A stretch of 64,000 nucleotides of DNA from assembly GCA_010094045.1 (NCBI GenBank), contig ML986692.1, positions 1 through 64,000 on the forward strand, given 5' to 3'. The notes under the pieces were generated by a model. It was not told where the DNA came from and did not search any database. It saw nothing but the letters and a program-made list of their open reading frames with translations. The position numbers and the translations under genes are program-made. This stretch comes from Lojkania enalia. Its lineage: Eukaryota; Ascomycota; Dothideomycetes; Pleosporales. Of the stretch, positions 1 to 12,828 are shown in pieces (the first letter of the stretch is position 1; each line of letters starts with the position of its first letter).

Positions 1-272
1 GGGGAAGGGAAGAGAGACAAGGTAAAAACGTAAGTGAGAGAGGAAGAAGTTTTTGGGCATTGATTTAGCATGTCGGGCATAGCAGATTGATGACAGACAG
101 GTAGGACTTTTGCAAGATGGTGGTATATGTTGTCATTCTTTCCTGTTTGTGTTTGTATATTCATCGTTGTATCTCCATCGCAAAACCCTCCCCTGCTACA
201 AAGTAAAAAAAAAAGAGGAGCGATAGAAACCCGCCACAAAACCCCTGCCAAACAACCCAAAGCACCTACTCC

Positions 273-292
273 AAAAAAAAAAAAAAAAAAAA
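273..292 (+). repeat. Poly-A run (20 A)
   Basis: An uninterrupted run of 20 A, followed by a short AT-rich stretch with alternating TA. It is one of six A runs of 18 or more in the window, all on the + strand. Confidence 0.9.
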
Positions 293-1457
293 TTTTTATA
301 TATATATATTTTTTATTTAAAACCAGATACCATCCCTGCTCCAGTCGGCCTCTCGTTTCGCAGCGCCAACAGCGCAGATGCATCAAACACATCTATCCGT
401 CCCATCCGACCAAAAACCGCCAACACCAGTCTATTCAAACAGATAAACCAAATCCATCATGCACATCTCCACACACCCACCCAGCCTAAACACACCTGAC
501 CAAAGCACGGAAACAGCAGCGAATAGGCTACGCTACACGAAGCCGCATCATCGCTGATTTCTGATTACTGATTGGCCGCTGATGGCGCCATCAATCTAGC
601 CTGCCCATACAAACATATGCTCTAGGTGCGGATTATGTGCTGTACATGCATGTATGCGGTCTAGATCTCGGACGTTACACAAGAGCGCAGCCGTTATCTG
701 GTCGGAGGTGTGGGGTGGTACGTCTCTGTGTTCTGGGATAGTTTATCTGAAGCTCTGGGTCTAGTTGGTGAGGTGGTTGGAGTGGATAGAATAATATATA
801 GGGTATTGGGCATGGGTGATGTGATGGTTGGATGGGTGGATGGGTAGATGGGCATCTGTGGTTCGGAAGACGCGAGTATGGCTTGTTTGTTTGCCCTAGA
901 GTACTAATTGCGTGGACAATTCTCGCTTCCTTCGGTTTATTTATAAGAGAATAATTCCGGACACGAAGGCGTCTCTTGTACACGCTTTGCTGGGTCTATA
1001 ATAAGCCCTTCTATCCATCTATGAATGTTACGGGCACAGCGTAGATAGGTTTGCGGTAGGCATTTGTGTGTTGGGTTAGGGACGCTTAATATTACCTGCA
1101 GCCGACCTATGAAGACTATAGTTGAGGATTAAGAGATTCACGTTTATCGTTGAGTGTCAATATTCAGTTATATCCTATACGATACGTACTTTTTAGTGCA
1201 TGTTTGCAGGGACACGACTGTATCCGGAGAGCTCGGGTGGAATGTGTATGATAGTAAAGCGAGTTCGGATACAGAGTAGTCGATGGGTTGCATACGATGA
1301 TTGATGGGCTGTGAAGTTCTTAACCGATAGGTCTTCATCATTCAGTGCGTTGCGTTGCAGCCACACAAGAGCGACTAACAATGGGAAAAAATCCGGGGTT
1401 GTGGTTGAAAGGGACGATGCTAGAGTTGCGAAGGTCCAGCTGCGGGGACAAGAGGGG

Positions 1458-1476
1458 AAAAAAAAAAAAAAAAAAA
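1458..1476 (+). repeat. Poly-A run (19 A)
   Basis: An uninterrupted run of 19 A preceded by a G-rich stretch. No gene is recognised around it. Confidence 0.9.
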
Positions 1477-1934
1477 CGGAGAGTTCCGTCCCGTCTCCCT
1501 AAATCCGGGCAATCTGGGGGATACGCTCGGGAGCGAGAAAGGCACGGAGCCTTCTGGCGTTAACCTACGTCCGAGATATCAGCGTAAGACGCAGGTAGAG
1601 TCGGGCCGGTGGTCTACGCAGCATCTATTCGTCTCGTTACCCAAAGGATCCGTGAAAGCTATAGATAGGAAGAGCGAGTTGATGCGGCCATTGTCGCACT
1701 GACTTGACGCCCATAGTAGTCGACAAGCATTCTTCATCGATTTCCGTACTTGTACTTGTTCCTTATCGTTGCGGGCACGGGAATTGGTGCCCAAGTTTTT
1801 GTCTAAACGAGGCCGACGTGCGGATCACGGCATGTGAGCGGTAAGAATCGCCCCCGCAAGCCCGGCGGCCTCGTTTCGAATTTCGAGATCTGGAAAGGCT
1901 GCAACTAAGTCGGTTGATGCAATCGTCAAGGTCA

Positions 1935-4900
1935 TTCGATGCTCGGCAGGCCTCTTTAGCAATTTCCCTTGCAGCATGCAAGGCCTCGATGAGTCCGTTA
2001 TTCTTGGCGTAAAATGTGCATGGCGTCGTTTCGATCTTTCTCTTAAAGGAGAGGTTTCAGGCGAAATGAAGAGTCACGTGATGTGATCGCGCTGAGGTCT
2101 AGGGAGGCCTAGATAGCGCTGTTGGTTCGATATTTCCTCGAAGGCACTTACCAAACACTGTGACGACAAGGACTCGACAATATCGCTGTTCGTGATGAGG
2201 CATCGGCTCAACTGCAGAGCTATGTTGTTTCCGTGGCTTGACCTGGAACGGGCCGTTGGATATTAAGTTTTGAAGGTGCATAAGATTTGATCCAGCCCTT
2301 TCATGGGGTCTGCGGCGGCTTCTAGTTGTTGCTTATCATCTGGTCGCTCCTACAAGATTTCTTCCATCTCCGGCACTCAGCTGTATGGTTGGTAGATGAA
2401 AGGTTTATCCGATAATCAGATGATCAGATGATATTGATGTGAGCCTTGGAGTAGGAGCAGAGCGTTAATTAGTGTCGGTTCTGGCTGGATGGAGGTCGAG
2501 ATGTCGTGGCTAGTGACGCAATGGTGGTTCGATAATCACGCTTGAGGAAAGCACGGGCATTTTTTGGAACCCTCAGGTGTTTGCTGACCGCACCTGGTCC
2601 TACCGGTATGGTGTTCTTGTGCACTACTGATGTCGCCCGGCCTAGATCCAGAATAGGACCTATGGCAAAGGGAAATGGCGTCGGAGGTTTCATGATTCGC
2701 ATCTCGCGTGCTCGTCACGATTGGGATGGCTAGGCCCCTGGAGAGCGGGAACCGGGAGCGAAAGAAAGTTATCCCATTAGCCACAGCCCCTTGGATTTGG
2801 CACCGGTTGAAGAGTCCACGTATTTAGCATATAGGTAGGAATAATTGGGTAAATAATCGTTCTGCTGGTCGCAGGACAGCCACAACTCTCGGCGTTCCCG
2901 AGCCCGCTAGTCTTGTCTTTTATTGCGGGATTATGGCGGAAGGTATGCAGATGCGCTAGGAATGAAGTGATAGGGTCTCGAGATCTAATCAATTCGAGTC
3001 GCAACGAGGGTCGGCGAAACGTACGCAAAAGAAGCATCGAAAGAGCAGATGCTCACGCCAAGTATATTGCACTCGTATAGTGTATTCGAGACTGTGAACG
3101 GCCCATTTCTTTCTTAATTGCTGCGTGGGGTGCGAACAGGACTGGCTGGTGTTCTTGTGTAATATAGCACTGGCGCATATGAAGAAACGTGGGCTATACA
3201 GGAATGGTACCGCCACTAGGGACGCTGTAGGGAGCTAAAGCGGAAGCGGAAGCTATTATCCCGCAACGGTAGACCTTAGCGGTTTGTGTAAGATGCAGGC
3301 TAAAGCGTGGCCCGGCCGGGGCGAGGCCCAGCTTGCCTAGCTGAGGCCTATGTGAACAGAGTAAAGTACGAGGAAGGGGTTGGTGTGGTCATTCGATGAT
3401 CACGACTGGAGGGTATTGTTGTTCGTAGGATTCTGCTCCACGCAGCCCGGGGAAGGCTCCCATTGCCTTCGAGAGCAAAAGGTGATACCTGCATTTAGAA
3501 TACGGTCGATAAGGGTTAGAGAATTGCTCATAGTGGTGGGCAGGCGGAATGAGCATGGAGGGAGTAATCCTAAAGAAGACACAGGGGGCGGTCGGTCGAG
3601 GCGAGGCCTGCAGAAAGTCATCTTACGTCCGTGCCCGGCGAATTGGGTACGCATGCAGCCATCTGCTTGTTCATGTTTTCCACGCGGGGTAGGTAATTAC
3701 TATTCTAAGGCTAGAATATTTTAGACGATGTTCAAATCCGGGGGTAAAGGAGCGTATACACACTGTATCACGTACAAATGTGCAGCCAGAATTGATTGGG
3801 GAAAGTAGGCTCCGCGGTCATACGATATTCACGCTCGGTGAGGTTCTTTGTTAAGGTAAGATGTAAGGCCTAGACCAGTTCATTCACGTTGTTTTTTGCA
3901 GCCATGTGCGTCGACGGAAACAAGCTCTTGCCGAGGGAAGGCCGAAGGGTCGGGGTTTCAAAGATATGCCATCTGAGCCAGAGCCAATGTGTTGTTCAAG
4001 CATCTCTATTGAGAGAGTTTGTGCTACTATCCTTTTGCCAATAGGTGTAATCTCAGCATTGGGTATGGAGGGTTAAAGACTGTAAAACGGAGATTTGCTG
4101 GAAAAGTAAACCGGTGCGAATGAGAAGGGTCAGACGTTGGACGGATATGATACTGCCAATGTGGCTGCCGCTCTTCTTGTACGAGACTCAATCTAAAATC
4201 TAATCGGAATCTTTTGCCGGTGTGTAGGGCCGTGGTTCGATAAAGACTATCAGACGTTCACCTGGCAAACGCTCGTCAACGTCATTGTATGGATGCTAGC
4301 AGGCAATTACCATTGTCAAGACTCGCGGCAGATGCATGGATTTAGTCTTCTAGTTAACGATCATGCCCATCTTTGGGCCCTCTTTTTGTTGCTTCCCGAT
4401 GTGGAGGAGGACGGACACATGAAATGGGATGCTATAGATACCTAGGTTGTTCGAGAGAGATAGCTGTGTGGTCACTTCGGAATCAGTGGTCTGCTCCAGA
4501 CGTAGCTGGACCGGCCGCGGCGAGGGTAGCGTGGATTTATTGCGATCATTCGATGGCTAACCCCCTTGCTTGCGCAATATGTGTTGCGAAATCGGGACGG
4601 CGACTGAGATCTCCGGATGTGCAAGGGACAAGGACCGATCGAGGTGGTTCGATGGATGACTAGAGCCCTATCACCTATTTCTATTTTCCCTTGACAAAGT
4701 CCCCTAATCAGAGCGCGCGGAATCGATTTCCGGTGGGCGCTGATTCGTGCGGAGCGAGGCATGGCAACAAAGGAGTGTGAAATGATACATGGACACACTC
4801 GGCCACAATTTGCCCTTTTGCTCCAACAGCCGACAGTGCACATCAGTCGACTGGGCGGCTATTACTAGCAGTAGCCTCTTTGACGCATTCGGCCTCGTCG

Positions 4901-5123
4901 AGAGCCCTTTTGGCAGGTCAAGATGCCCAGATAATGGCCTGCATATGGGAAAGGCGAATAATGCGATACCGTCTGTCTGTGACTGCCGGGTCAGTGTCCA
5001 GCAGGGGTGGGCTGGTAGGCAGGCGGTGGCTTCGGTTGGTACGACTGAACGGCGCGGGTTTCAGATCTAGAGAGGTAGGCAGCAGGGCTGTGTGGTGTTG
5101 AGGCTGGACAATGGTCGTTCGAT
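1935..5123 (+). repeat. Dispersed TTCGAT motif family
   Basis: The hexamer TTCGAT, usually preceded by GGT plus two bases, occurs at 1935, 2126, 2528, 3392, 4236, 4549, 4648 and 5118, with one-base variants at 2993 (TTCGAG) and 3821 (TACGAT). Copies at 2528, 3392, 3821 and 5118 continue with a related tail close to TCACGCTCGG. Several neighbouring copies lie about 400-470 bp apart. The DNA between copies does not look alike by eye, so this may be a very decayed tandem repeat, a set of element footprints, or a cluster of binding sites. Confidence 0.45.
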
Positions 5124-5646
5124 AGTCACGCTCGGCTAGGTCCGCCGTCAGTGGGCGCGAGCGTGAGCGTGATCGGAAACCTCTCATCCAGTCTCGTCGG
5201 ATTCTGGCGCCGGAGCAAGAGGAGGGATAAAGGCCTGCGTAAGATATATGGACAGGCTGGTGATGTGTCTGGCGGCCAGCTATTCATCCTATACTCTTGT
5301 GCATTCGTCGACCGCCTCGAACTCTCGCTCCAAGCAGACTGACGACTGACAGACGAGCAGGCAGGCAGGCAGGAGAGCAGCTGACAGCGCGTTAGTGGGA
5401 CGCGCCGCACACAGTGAACGCTGAACGCTGAACAAGACCCCGCTCGCTCTACCTCAGTAGGGGCACTGCAACGGCTGGGCGTTGTGGCGGACGTGTGTTT
5501 GTTCGTGAGACTGCCCACTACTACCGCTGTGCGCTCACGCGTGAATTATTTGATGGCTCTTTGATATCACGAGGAAAATAAATCGCGTCCTCGTCCCCGT
5601 AGTTTATGTCCTAAGTGCCGCCCCGTCCCCCGTCTCGCGTCTGACC

Positions 5647-5957
5647 ATGGCTCCCGCCCTCGTTGCGCTCACCGCCGCCGCCGACAGGAGCAGCAGCAGC
5701 CAAAGCCGGGGCTACTACTACCAGCATCTTCGCCTCTACCACGCATCGCCAGTAGCAGCAGCGGCAGCAGCAGCAGCGCTTCCCCGGGCAAAGGTACGTT
5801 TCCCCCGCTCCCACAAAATTAGTACATACTGCTGCCCCTCTCCCCCGTACTCCCCCCCGACAGCACCCCTCTCCGATCCAGATCCGCATTACTGACGCGC
5901 CCCTCCCCCCCGACACAGGCTCCTCCTCCTCCCAACCCCCGCAGAGTCGCCCCCGTT
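5647..5957 (+). promoter_or_regulatory. Leader, or possible extra N-terminal exon, of the exportin gene
   Basis: An ATG at 5647 opens 49 codons ending at 5793, immediately before a GTACGT donor. A CAG acceptor ends at 5918, and the 39 bases from 5919 run in frame into the ATG at 5958. The intron would be 125 nt, C-rich, and reading phase is kept. This segment is therefore either a 5' leader with an intron or a 62-residue Ala/Ser/Pro-rich N-terminal extension. It contains CAG/GCA triplet runs coding for poly-Ser and poly-Ala. Confidence 0.4.
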
Positions 5958-8900
5958 ATGAACGCCGACGGGGCGTCGACGGCCCCGCAGCCTGTTGCCC
6001 TTCACGACGGCGCCGCCGCTGCGACCCCCAACAGCGCTTCCAACAACGACCTGTCGCGCATCCTCGAGGCCCTGCAGGCCATCTACGACCCCGCCTCCAG
6101 CAACGACACCCGCCGCCACGCCTCCGACTATCTCGAGACCGCAAAGCAACACCCCGAGGCCCCGCTGCACGGCTACACCCTCGCCCTCAACACCGCGCAG
6201 CCCGCGCAGCTCCGCCATTATGGCCTGTCCATGCTCGAGTACTCCATCCGCTACCACTGGGACGACTTCACCGTGCAGCAGGGCGAAGGCTTGCGCAGCT
6301 ACGTCGTCGAGCTCGCCCAAAACGTTTCCGATGGCGATCCCGTTTACCTGCGGAACAAAATCGCCCAGCTGTGGACCGAGATTGCAAAGCGCTCGTGGGC
6401 CGCCGAGTGGATAAATATGGACGAGCAGCTGTGCGCGATGTGGCAGACATCGCTGCACCACCAGGCTGTCGTGCTCTACGTCCTCGAGACCCTCTCCGAG
6501 GAAACCTTCAACCGCGAGGATGCCGTCGCCGGCCTCCGCGGCAGCGACCTAGGACGGGCATGCGTCGACGTCTTCACTCCTGCATCCGTTCTCACTGAAC
6601 ACCTCCCCGCCCGTGATAAGGACTTGAACGTGCGGTACGGCGATGAGGGCTGGCTCAAGCGGCTTTGCGATAACTTGGATTGGTGTCTGGCGCAGGACTT
6701 TGAAAACGAGAAGCGCGTGCAGTCCAATGCGGTCAGGACTCTGCATACCCTGCGTGCCGCCATGGCCTGGGTGATCCCTAAAGCCATTGTTGCCGTTCAA
6801 GTCATTGAGCACGTTTGCAAGGTTCTGGCAGTGCCCGTGGTTCCCCTACAACAGGTAGTGAATACACCAACATTACAGCGATGCCCCTTTGCTAATCTTC
6901 CAGTAGGCAGCTCTCGAAGTCCTACAATCTGTCTATGGCCGGCATCACCTCCACGACGACGAATTTGTCGAGCTAGTATGCCCCATGTTCACCCCGAACA
7001 GCGTGCAGCTTCTGCGCGGCATCCACGATTGGACGATGTCTGACATGGATGTCAATAATCTGGATGACCAAAAGTACACACTTTGCAAGAAGCTCTCAGA
7101 AGTGCGGTCCATCACTAATCTCTTTATCTTCATGCTGACAGCAATAGCTGACGAACAGCCTTGGAATTTATATCGAGCAGAAACCGCAGCACGTCCCGGA
7201 AGGAAGTGATCTCCCCGGTATCTTCAGTCTGCTATTCGAGCTCCTTCGCAATCCGAGCCTAGTTGTGTCGATTCCCGTCTTGCATTGCTGGAGCAAGCTT
7301 CTCCGATCTCGTGTTGTCCGTGACTCCACTGTCGTCAGCCAGATGGTTGGCGGTCTCTTGCAGACTTGCTGCGAGAGATTGGTCCGATATGAAGCGTTTC
7401 CCGAGGATTCTGAGGACGTGACTGTCCTCTTCTTAAACGAAGACATCGACACGCTTCCGGAGAGGCACGCCTTTCTTGGAAATTACCGGCGATTCTGCGT
7501 CGACGTAATCGAAGTCCTAGTTCGGGAGACTCCTGTGGAAGCAATGGAGCACATCCTAGGCCAAGCAACCACCTTATTTCGCAATCTCTACAGTAACAGC
7601 CCTCTATTCCAACGTAAGATTCGCGGATGATTATTCTCCGTTGTGTTAACCCGTGACAGGACATAACTTCTCTAGGTATTCCACGCCCGTACTTCGTGTA
7701 GACGCGCAAGTCACCGTGATTGATGCTGCGCTAAAGGGCTACCTAAAATGGCTCTCCACGCATGGAGACAATCCCCAAGAAGAAGTTAGCGATCCTTCCA
7801 GAAAAAAGGAAAAAAAAAAAAAAAAAAAAAAAAAAAGAGTCCCCCCACTGACCCAACTCCACAGGACCGTTTGCGAAATGCCATGGAAGACTCATTCGAA
7901 CAATGGTGTAGGCAATTATTGATGATGAATTTTGAAGTAGGTCAAACTCGACCCCACTGGAAGAACAATTACTTATCGAGTAATAGGATCCCGAAATTGC
8001 GAAGAAAATAATACAACTTATGTCGACTTTCTCAACAAAAGCACTCCCTAACCGACCTGGATTCGCACTAACTTTCCTTGAACATATGCTCACCATCAGG
8101 CACGTGGAGGACGATGCCTTCCCGCAGTACTCCGAAACTGTAAAGGAACTTGAGCGCATTTGCAGCTTAGAGATGCAGAAAATAGCAATGAAATTCCCAG
8201 ACGACTTTATGGTTAGTTTTTCGGGGGCTTCTCAAACAGCCATTGATGCTGACCTTTTTCAGAATGTGTATGATAGTTTAGAGCGCAAGGTTAATGAAAT
8301 TAACTCCTTACCTACCACCGATGATAAGCAACGATATGCACTTTCTGCTTTCCTTTTCATCATCGTGTAAGTGAGTTTCCACAAGACCTCGACGGCTAAT
8401 TCTAACACATTGGAAGTCATCGATCTACAACCTTAGATCGTGCTACACAAGAAGAGCGCCTAAAACAAATACTTGATCAAGTCAAGGGAGCATGGCGGAA
8501 TGAAGATTTCACCAAATCTATATCAACTTTCCAGTCCTTTTGTGGGGCTATTGGAATGGACCGCCTACCGGATTTTCTTTCAACGCATAATTTTAAGGAT
8601 ATACAGGATTGGTCCGCGCAACCGTTGAGTAGCGAAGGCCAGGCATTGCAAGCAATTATTCTCGACAGATCTCAGGTAATGCTCAAAGATGCATCCTGTA
8701 TAGTGTGAGGCTCACCAACTCTAGCGTCTTCCTCTTCGCCTCACAAAAACCCTGCTCGCTGCTTCGATTGAGAGGTTGCGTGACGGATCGCCAGCCTTCG
8801 AAACTGCCGCCTTGCTCTGGGCTGAGGCGATTCCAACTATATTGCCGAACATTCTTCAGCTTGTCAGGTAAGCATTGTCATGCTTCTCTCCAATCTTCCG

Positions 8901-10208
8901 AATTGTTGACGTCGAGACCTCTCCCATAGCCATGCACAGGCCTTTAACAATATCGAGAGTAATTGGTCCCACCTTCCTCCTGAGTTACAGCATGTTGTCC
9001 GTAGAGTATTAACAGACAGGTTCTGGCAAGCTGGCATCTCGACAGAAAGCCGAGATGATTTCTTTGCTAGGGTGAGCGGTTCAAAGTCGACATATGAGGG
9101 CTTCGCATCTACCATCCGTGGAACAGTTCGACAGATTCGTGAGAGCTCTTATTACATCCTCTACTCCCTGACTCGCTTTCGTGATTTCTTTTATGGAATT
9201 TCAGATCTTCCCGGTCCCCTCAGTCGGGCATTGTTTGCCAACGCTCAGGCTTTGTCGGCTCACCATGTCTCCGTTTTGTTGAGTGTGTCAACCCATCTCA
9301 TTGAAGGTTGTCCGGCACCACTCAGGCCACAATTCCTGCCATTGATTGTTGAGGGTCTCTTCACGACGCTGACAAGGAAGATCACATCGGAATGGGAATT
9401 GATCAACCGACAGGTGGAAGAATCGGGTGACAACGACAATCTCTCAGACGAGATGAAGACAGAAAGTATACTTCGCCAGCTCACGTACTCTTCTGTCTCG
9501 CTCGTCGCCGTCATGCTCGATGCGCGACAGGGTTCGTATATCTCCAAGTCTCAGCGCCGTCAGCGCAAACAACTTCTTACCGACGCTCCAGAGTTCGCCC
9601 GCCAAGACGGCCCAGCCCAGAAGGACGCCCCGATGTGTGACTTTGTTCTTTCAAATGTCTCCGTCCTCGAACCCATTCTCGTCTTTTGCAATGCGATGAT
9701 TCGAGTCCGCGACACGAGATCCGTCGTCATCATCCTCCGCGTTCTTCGTTCGTTGCTGCCCCGCTTCCGCGACAAATCCCCAATCCGCGATTTCTTCTGC
9801 GACATCATACTCAAGAACGCAATCACCAGCCTCAACGAGCCGTACTTTGTCGACGCGCAAAAGGACATTGCCAGCCTCATCGCTGCCATCCTGCAGCTCG
9901 ACGACGAGATGCCACGAGCGATCCTGCTCTCGCTGCCAGGAATGGGCGACGTCGCGAGGGTCGACCGGCGGCTCGCAAAACTGAAGAGCGTGAACAAGAA
10001 TGACGATCGGCTGCAGCGGAGCCTAGTGCTAGATCTACTAAGCCACGTGCGCGGCCAAAGCATCCACGAGCAAGGCAGGATCGCGAGGCCGGTTGCGAAG
10101 AAGTCGGCGTTCCAGGAACAATATATGAGCGTCGAGGAGCCGCCGCGGATTGTTAGGGGGGGAAGCCCAGGGTTGGTGGGCGTGGCGGATATGTTTGAGG
10201 GGTCATAG
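5958..10208 (+). CDS. msn5: Exportin-5/Msn5-type karyopherin
   Basis: Karyopherin-beta nuclear transport receptor that, in the family, carries phosphoproteins (Msn5) or RNA (exportin-5) out of the nucleus with Ran-GTP. Ten exons are supported: 5958-6854, 6907-7101, 7148-7613, 7660-7784, 7865-7936, 7987-8211, 8263-8366, 8417-8675, 8725-8867 and 8930-10208. They join in phase to 1254 aa, near the 1224 of yeast Msn5. The N-terminal third has the exportin-1-like block around IAQLWTEIAKRSW (about residues 135-150), and the rest is helical HEAT-type sequence with no stop. Introns are 46-80 nt. The one at 7785-7864 has a GTTAGC donor and contains 27 consecutive A. The C-terminal ~60 residues are basic and rich in Gly and Pro. 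An earlier start at 5647 is possible. The family call is firm; exact cargo cannot be read from sequence. Confidence 0.92.
7810..7836 (+). repeat. Poly-A run (27 A) inside an exportin intron
   Basis: Twenty-seven consecutive A occupy about a third of the 80-nt intron 7785-7864. This is the longest homopolymer in the window and likely length-variable. Confidence 0.9.
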
Positions 10209-10779
10209 TGAGAATTGTCGGAGGGACCTTTTTGGGGGAGGGCAGGGAGAGGGTTGCGCATGCATAGCGGTATAGCGTGTTTTTTACTGGGGTAACAATT
10301 TGCTCTCTCTACTAAATTTCCTTAACGTTGAGATGCGGGTGGCATTTTTTGTTTTCTGCCCCTTTCCCTAACATTGAGATATGTGGCGTTTCCCTTTTTT
10401 TGTAGGCAAGAGCTTTGAGCATTTGACTCGGGCGTCGGCGAAAGGAAAATTGGTAGTTTTGATGATTGTTGAAAGAAGGAGGGAGCGTATATAAAGCTGA
10501 CATCCATCATGGAGGTATGTACGACATGTAATCGTGTTAGGATGAAGGAGAGACATCTTTTGGTATGCAATGATGAGTTGCTGTGATGAGTGGGGTGGGG
10601 AGGTTAAGCAGCGGTGGGTTCAAGTGATGTGGGAGAGATTGTGGAGAAGCTTTTTACTTTAGGGGTTGTGAGAGGATTGTATTTTTGCGTTATGATTGCT
10701 TTGGTAGGTTATGGATGGGGAGATGGGGGATTAGTATGAGTATGAGATGGGAGAGGGGGGATAGGCATTTACGCCTTCA

Positions 10780-10819
<40 letters not shown>

Positions 10820-11046
10820 TCCTTCTTTCTTTATATACATGTTGATTTTCTAATGATGGAGTTGTTAATTAGTCAATCTACACGCCACTTTCCTAACCGT
10901 CCTAGCTTCAATAAAGATCTAAGGAGTCTCATAGCCGCTCAATCAAAACCCTAATTCCCCAGAACCCCAGCACCCGCCCTTTCTACCGCGCAGGCCTCTC
11001 CCCCAAACAATCTACAACCCACACCGCCCTCTTTTTCGTCTGTTGT
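10209..11046. other. Intergenic, exportin 3' flank
   Basis: Presumed 3' UTR of the exportin and spacer. Apart from the microsatellite at 10780-10832 nothing functional is seen. Frames present are short and lack domains. Confidence 0.6.
10780..10832 (+). repeat. CT / CTTT microsatellite
   Basis: A short CT run passes into about ten CTTT units with one CCTT interruption, giving a pure pyrimidine strand of roughly 50 bp. Confidence 0.9.
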
Positions 11047-11640
11047 CTATCCGTCTCCCCCCCATGGTCGTGTAATTAAACGACCGGCTCCAGTCCGCTG
11101 CTCGTGTTCGTCTGGCACGAAGCCCGCGCCCGCGCTAAGCGGGTTCTCGTTGCAGCTAACACACGCCTCGATGTTAGCACGCGAAGACACGGAATAGGTC
11201 GGTGTTTGCCCGGCCAAGATTACAGAAGATCCAGAAGGGGATGCGGCTGTGGGTGGAGAGCGGGAGGAAGACATTGATGGCCGGGCAGCCGATTTCGGGG
11301 GTTTTCGGGGGGGGGAATGCGGTCGCGGTCGTCGCCGTGGTTGGAGAGGAGGGAGACGTGATGAGAATAGATGTCGAGGTTTGGGGGAGCGTGGAGGTTG
11401 GTGGTTGGTGATTATGGTTGTAGGTAGAGATTGCTCGGCTGATAAAGCCGCCTATCGTACCCACTATTATAGCGACAAGGAGAGCGTAGGGGAGGATGTG
11501 AAGCCTACGTGTTCATTTTAGGAGCGAGGATGCGGCGGTGAGAGTTGGAGGATCTGCTTTGTAGAGGGGCGATGGGTCAGGGCTAGAGTATGTGTATGAA
11601 GAGCTCTCGTCCTTTAGCACGGGTTCTTGCGATGTGGAGG
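11047..11640 (-). pseudogene. Possible decayed single-pass membrane protein
   Basis: Reading the minus strand from about 11.64 kb downward, one frame gives an acidic Ser/Tyr/Pro-rich stretch, then a TGA at about 11.51 kb. In the same frame follow a clear hydrophobic segment (LLVAIIVGTIGGF, about 11.48-11.44 kb) and a Thr/Pro/Ser-rich tail to 11174. From about 11.27 kb a second frame, open to 11047, looks equally protein-like. This fits a small membrane protein disrupted by a stop and a frameshift, or a multi-exon gene whose introns I could not place: an AG six bases after the TGA could be an acceptor. No family was recognised. Confidence 0.3.
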
Positions 11641-12828
11641 ATTAGTCTGCAAGATTAAGTTGGGAGGGCTGCTTTGTACGATGAGAAAGGTTTCTATATG
11701 TGATTATGTGGTGGTATTGAAAGGCTACTCTCTAGCGAAGCAGACTAATTCGACGTCAGACTCCATCTTTCCTTGTCATTTCTCTAAACGAGTATATGGT
11801 GGTCTTCTCAGAAAATCGACGTGCCACATCTGGAAGATATCGTCCATTGTTTATCAATCTTAATGCCCATAGAAAGGTGTGCGGGGCATAGCTTGCTTGA
11901 TATAATTCTCACCCCATGTTGCGACATCAGACTTAGGAAAAAATACTGCTTAAATCGACCCATATACGTGGGAGACTTCTTGCAAAGATTACTCTTAATC
12001 TTTTTCAAAGGGCCCCGAATAATCGTAGCTGAGGTTTGATAGTTGGTGCGAGGACTCAGATGTGTAGTTAGATTTGACTTCCTCGCGCGAGACTCTCCCA
12101 TTTGAGGTCGAAGAGCGATATTTAATGGAATAATGGTCCACTCGAACGTGACGTTAGACTATCTCGCCGAATATGGAGATGTCAACGTCATGCAGTCAAG
12201 GACTATGTATTAGTCGTGCCGCAATATAGGCGATTTGGATGTTTTCTACAGTGTACGTGTTCGATGCGCTGCTTAGTGTATTCGAGGCGAAAGAAGAGGT
12301 CACGTGTATTATATTCACTCCTGATAGCTAGTTTATCCCTGCTTCTAGCCAGTTCAGCCTCGACAAGACTCCGCGATTGAAGATAATGCAGACTGGCAAA
12401 TATGGCCTACGCATATCTTAGAAAAGTCCATGCTTACATTACCGTCAGACAGACTAGAAGCCTACAGCCCGCAGTCAAATAGAAGAATGGTTATCAAATG
12501 GACAGGTTGACAGGAGATATCATATATTTTCCTATATGCTAAGCGGCACATGTCGTCTTAGTCATTGAGGTAATCGAAAGTAGGTGTGATGCAAAATGTA
12601 GTGCGTGCTCGCGTCAGCAAAGGTGGATCCTACCCCGCCATTGGTTACACAGCTACGAGCTATGTCATCAGTCATGTTTGTCTGTTTTATATGAAGCGAT
12701 GCGTATCGCAATTGCACATTGTCTTACCCTGCGTCCTTTTCTTTCTATCTAGATCACGAATCGGCAGTCTTCCTCAATCCACGTTCGTTGTCCAGAAAGC
12801 AAGACTATCTAGCTTCTTATCTTCGGTC
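11641..12828. other. Intergenic, upstream of 2OG oxygenase
   Basis: No domain-bearing frame. The last few hundred bases should hold the promoter of the oxygenase gene. No clear TATA box or repeat was noticed. Confidence 0.5.

Larger units (their letters stand above)
1..5646. other. Gene-poor intergenic region with recurring motif
   Basis: No open frame here is convincing: the longest frames are short, overlap frames on the other strand, and show no recognisable domain or splice structure. The stretch holds two long A runs (273-292 and 1458-1476) and about nine copies of a TTCGAT-centred motif between 1935 and 5123. The last part, roughly 5.2-5.65 kb, is probably the promoter of the exportin gene downstream. 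Confidence 0.6.

Noticed and set aside
127..489. 120-codon frame at the left edge
   Set aside because: Contains a poly-Lys stretch from a 20-A run and low-complexity sequence; no support.
2126..5123. TTCGAT motif copies as tRNA B boxes
   Set aside because: The motif looks slightly like GGTTCGA but no copy has a matching A box, acceptor stem or T-loop stem at the right distance.
5889..6461. 190-codon minus-strand frame
   Set aside because: Antisense shadow of the first exportin exon; GC-rich coding sequence leaves the complementary frame open.
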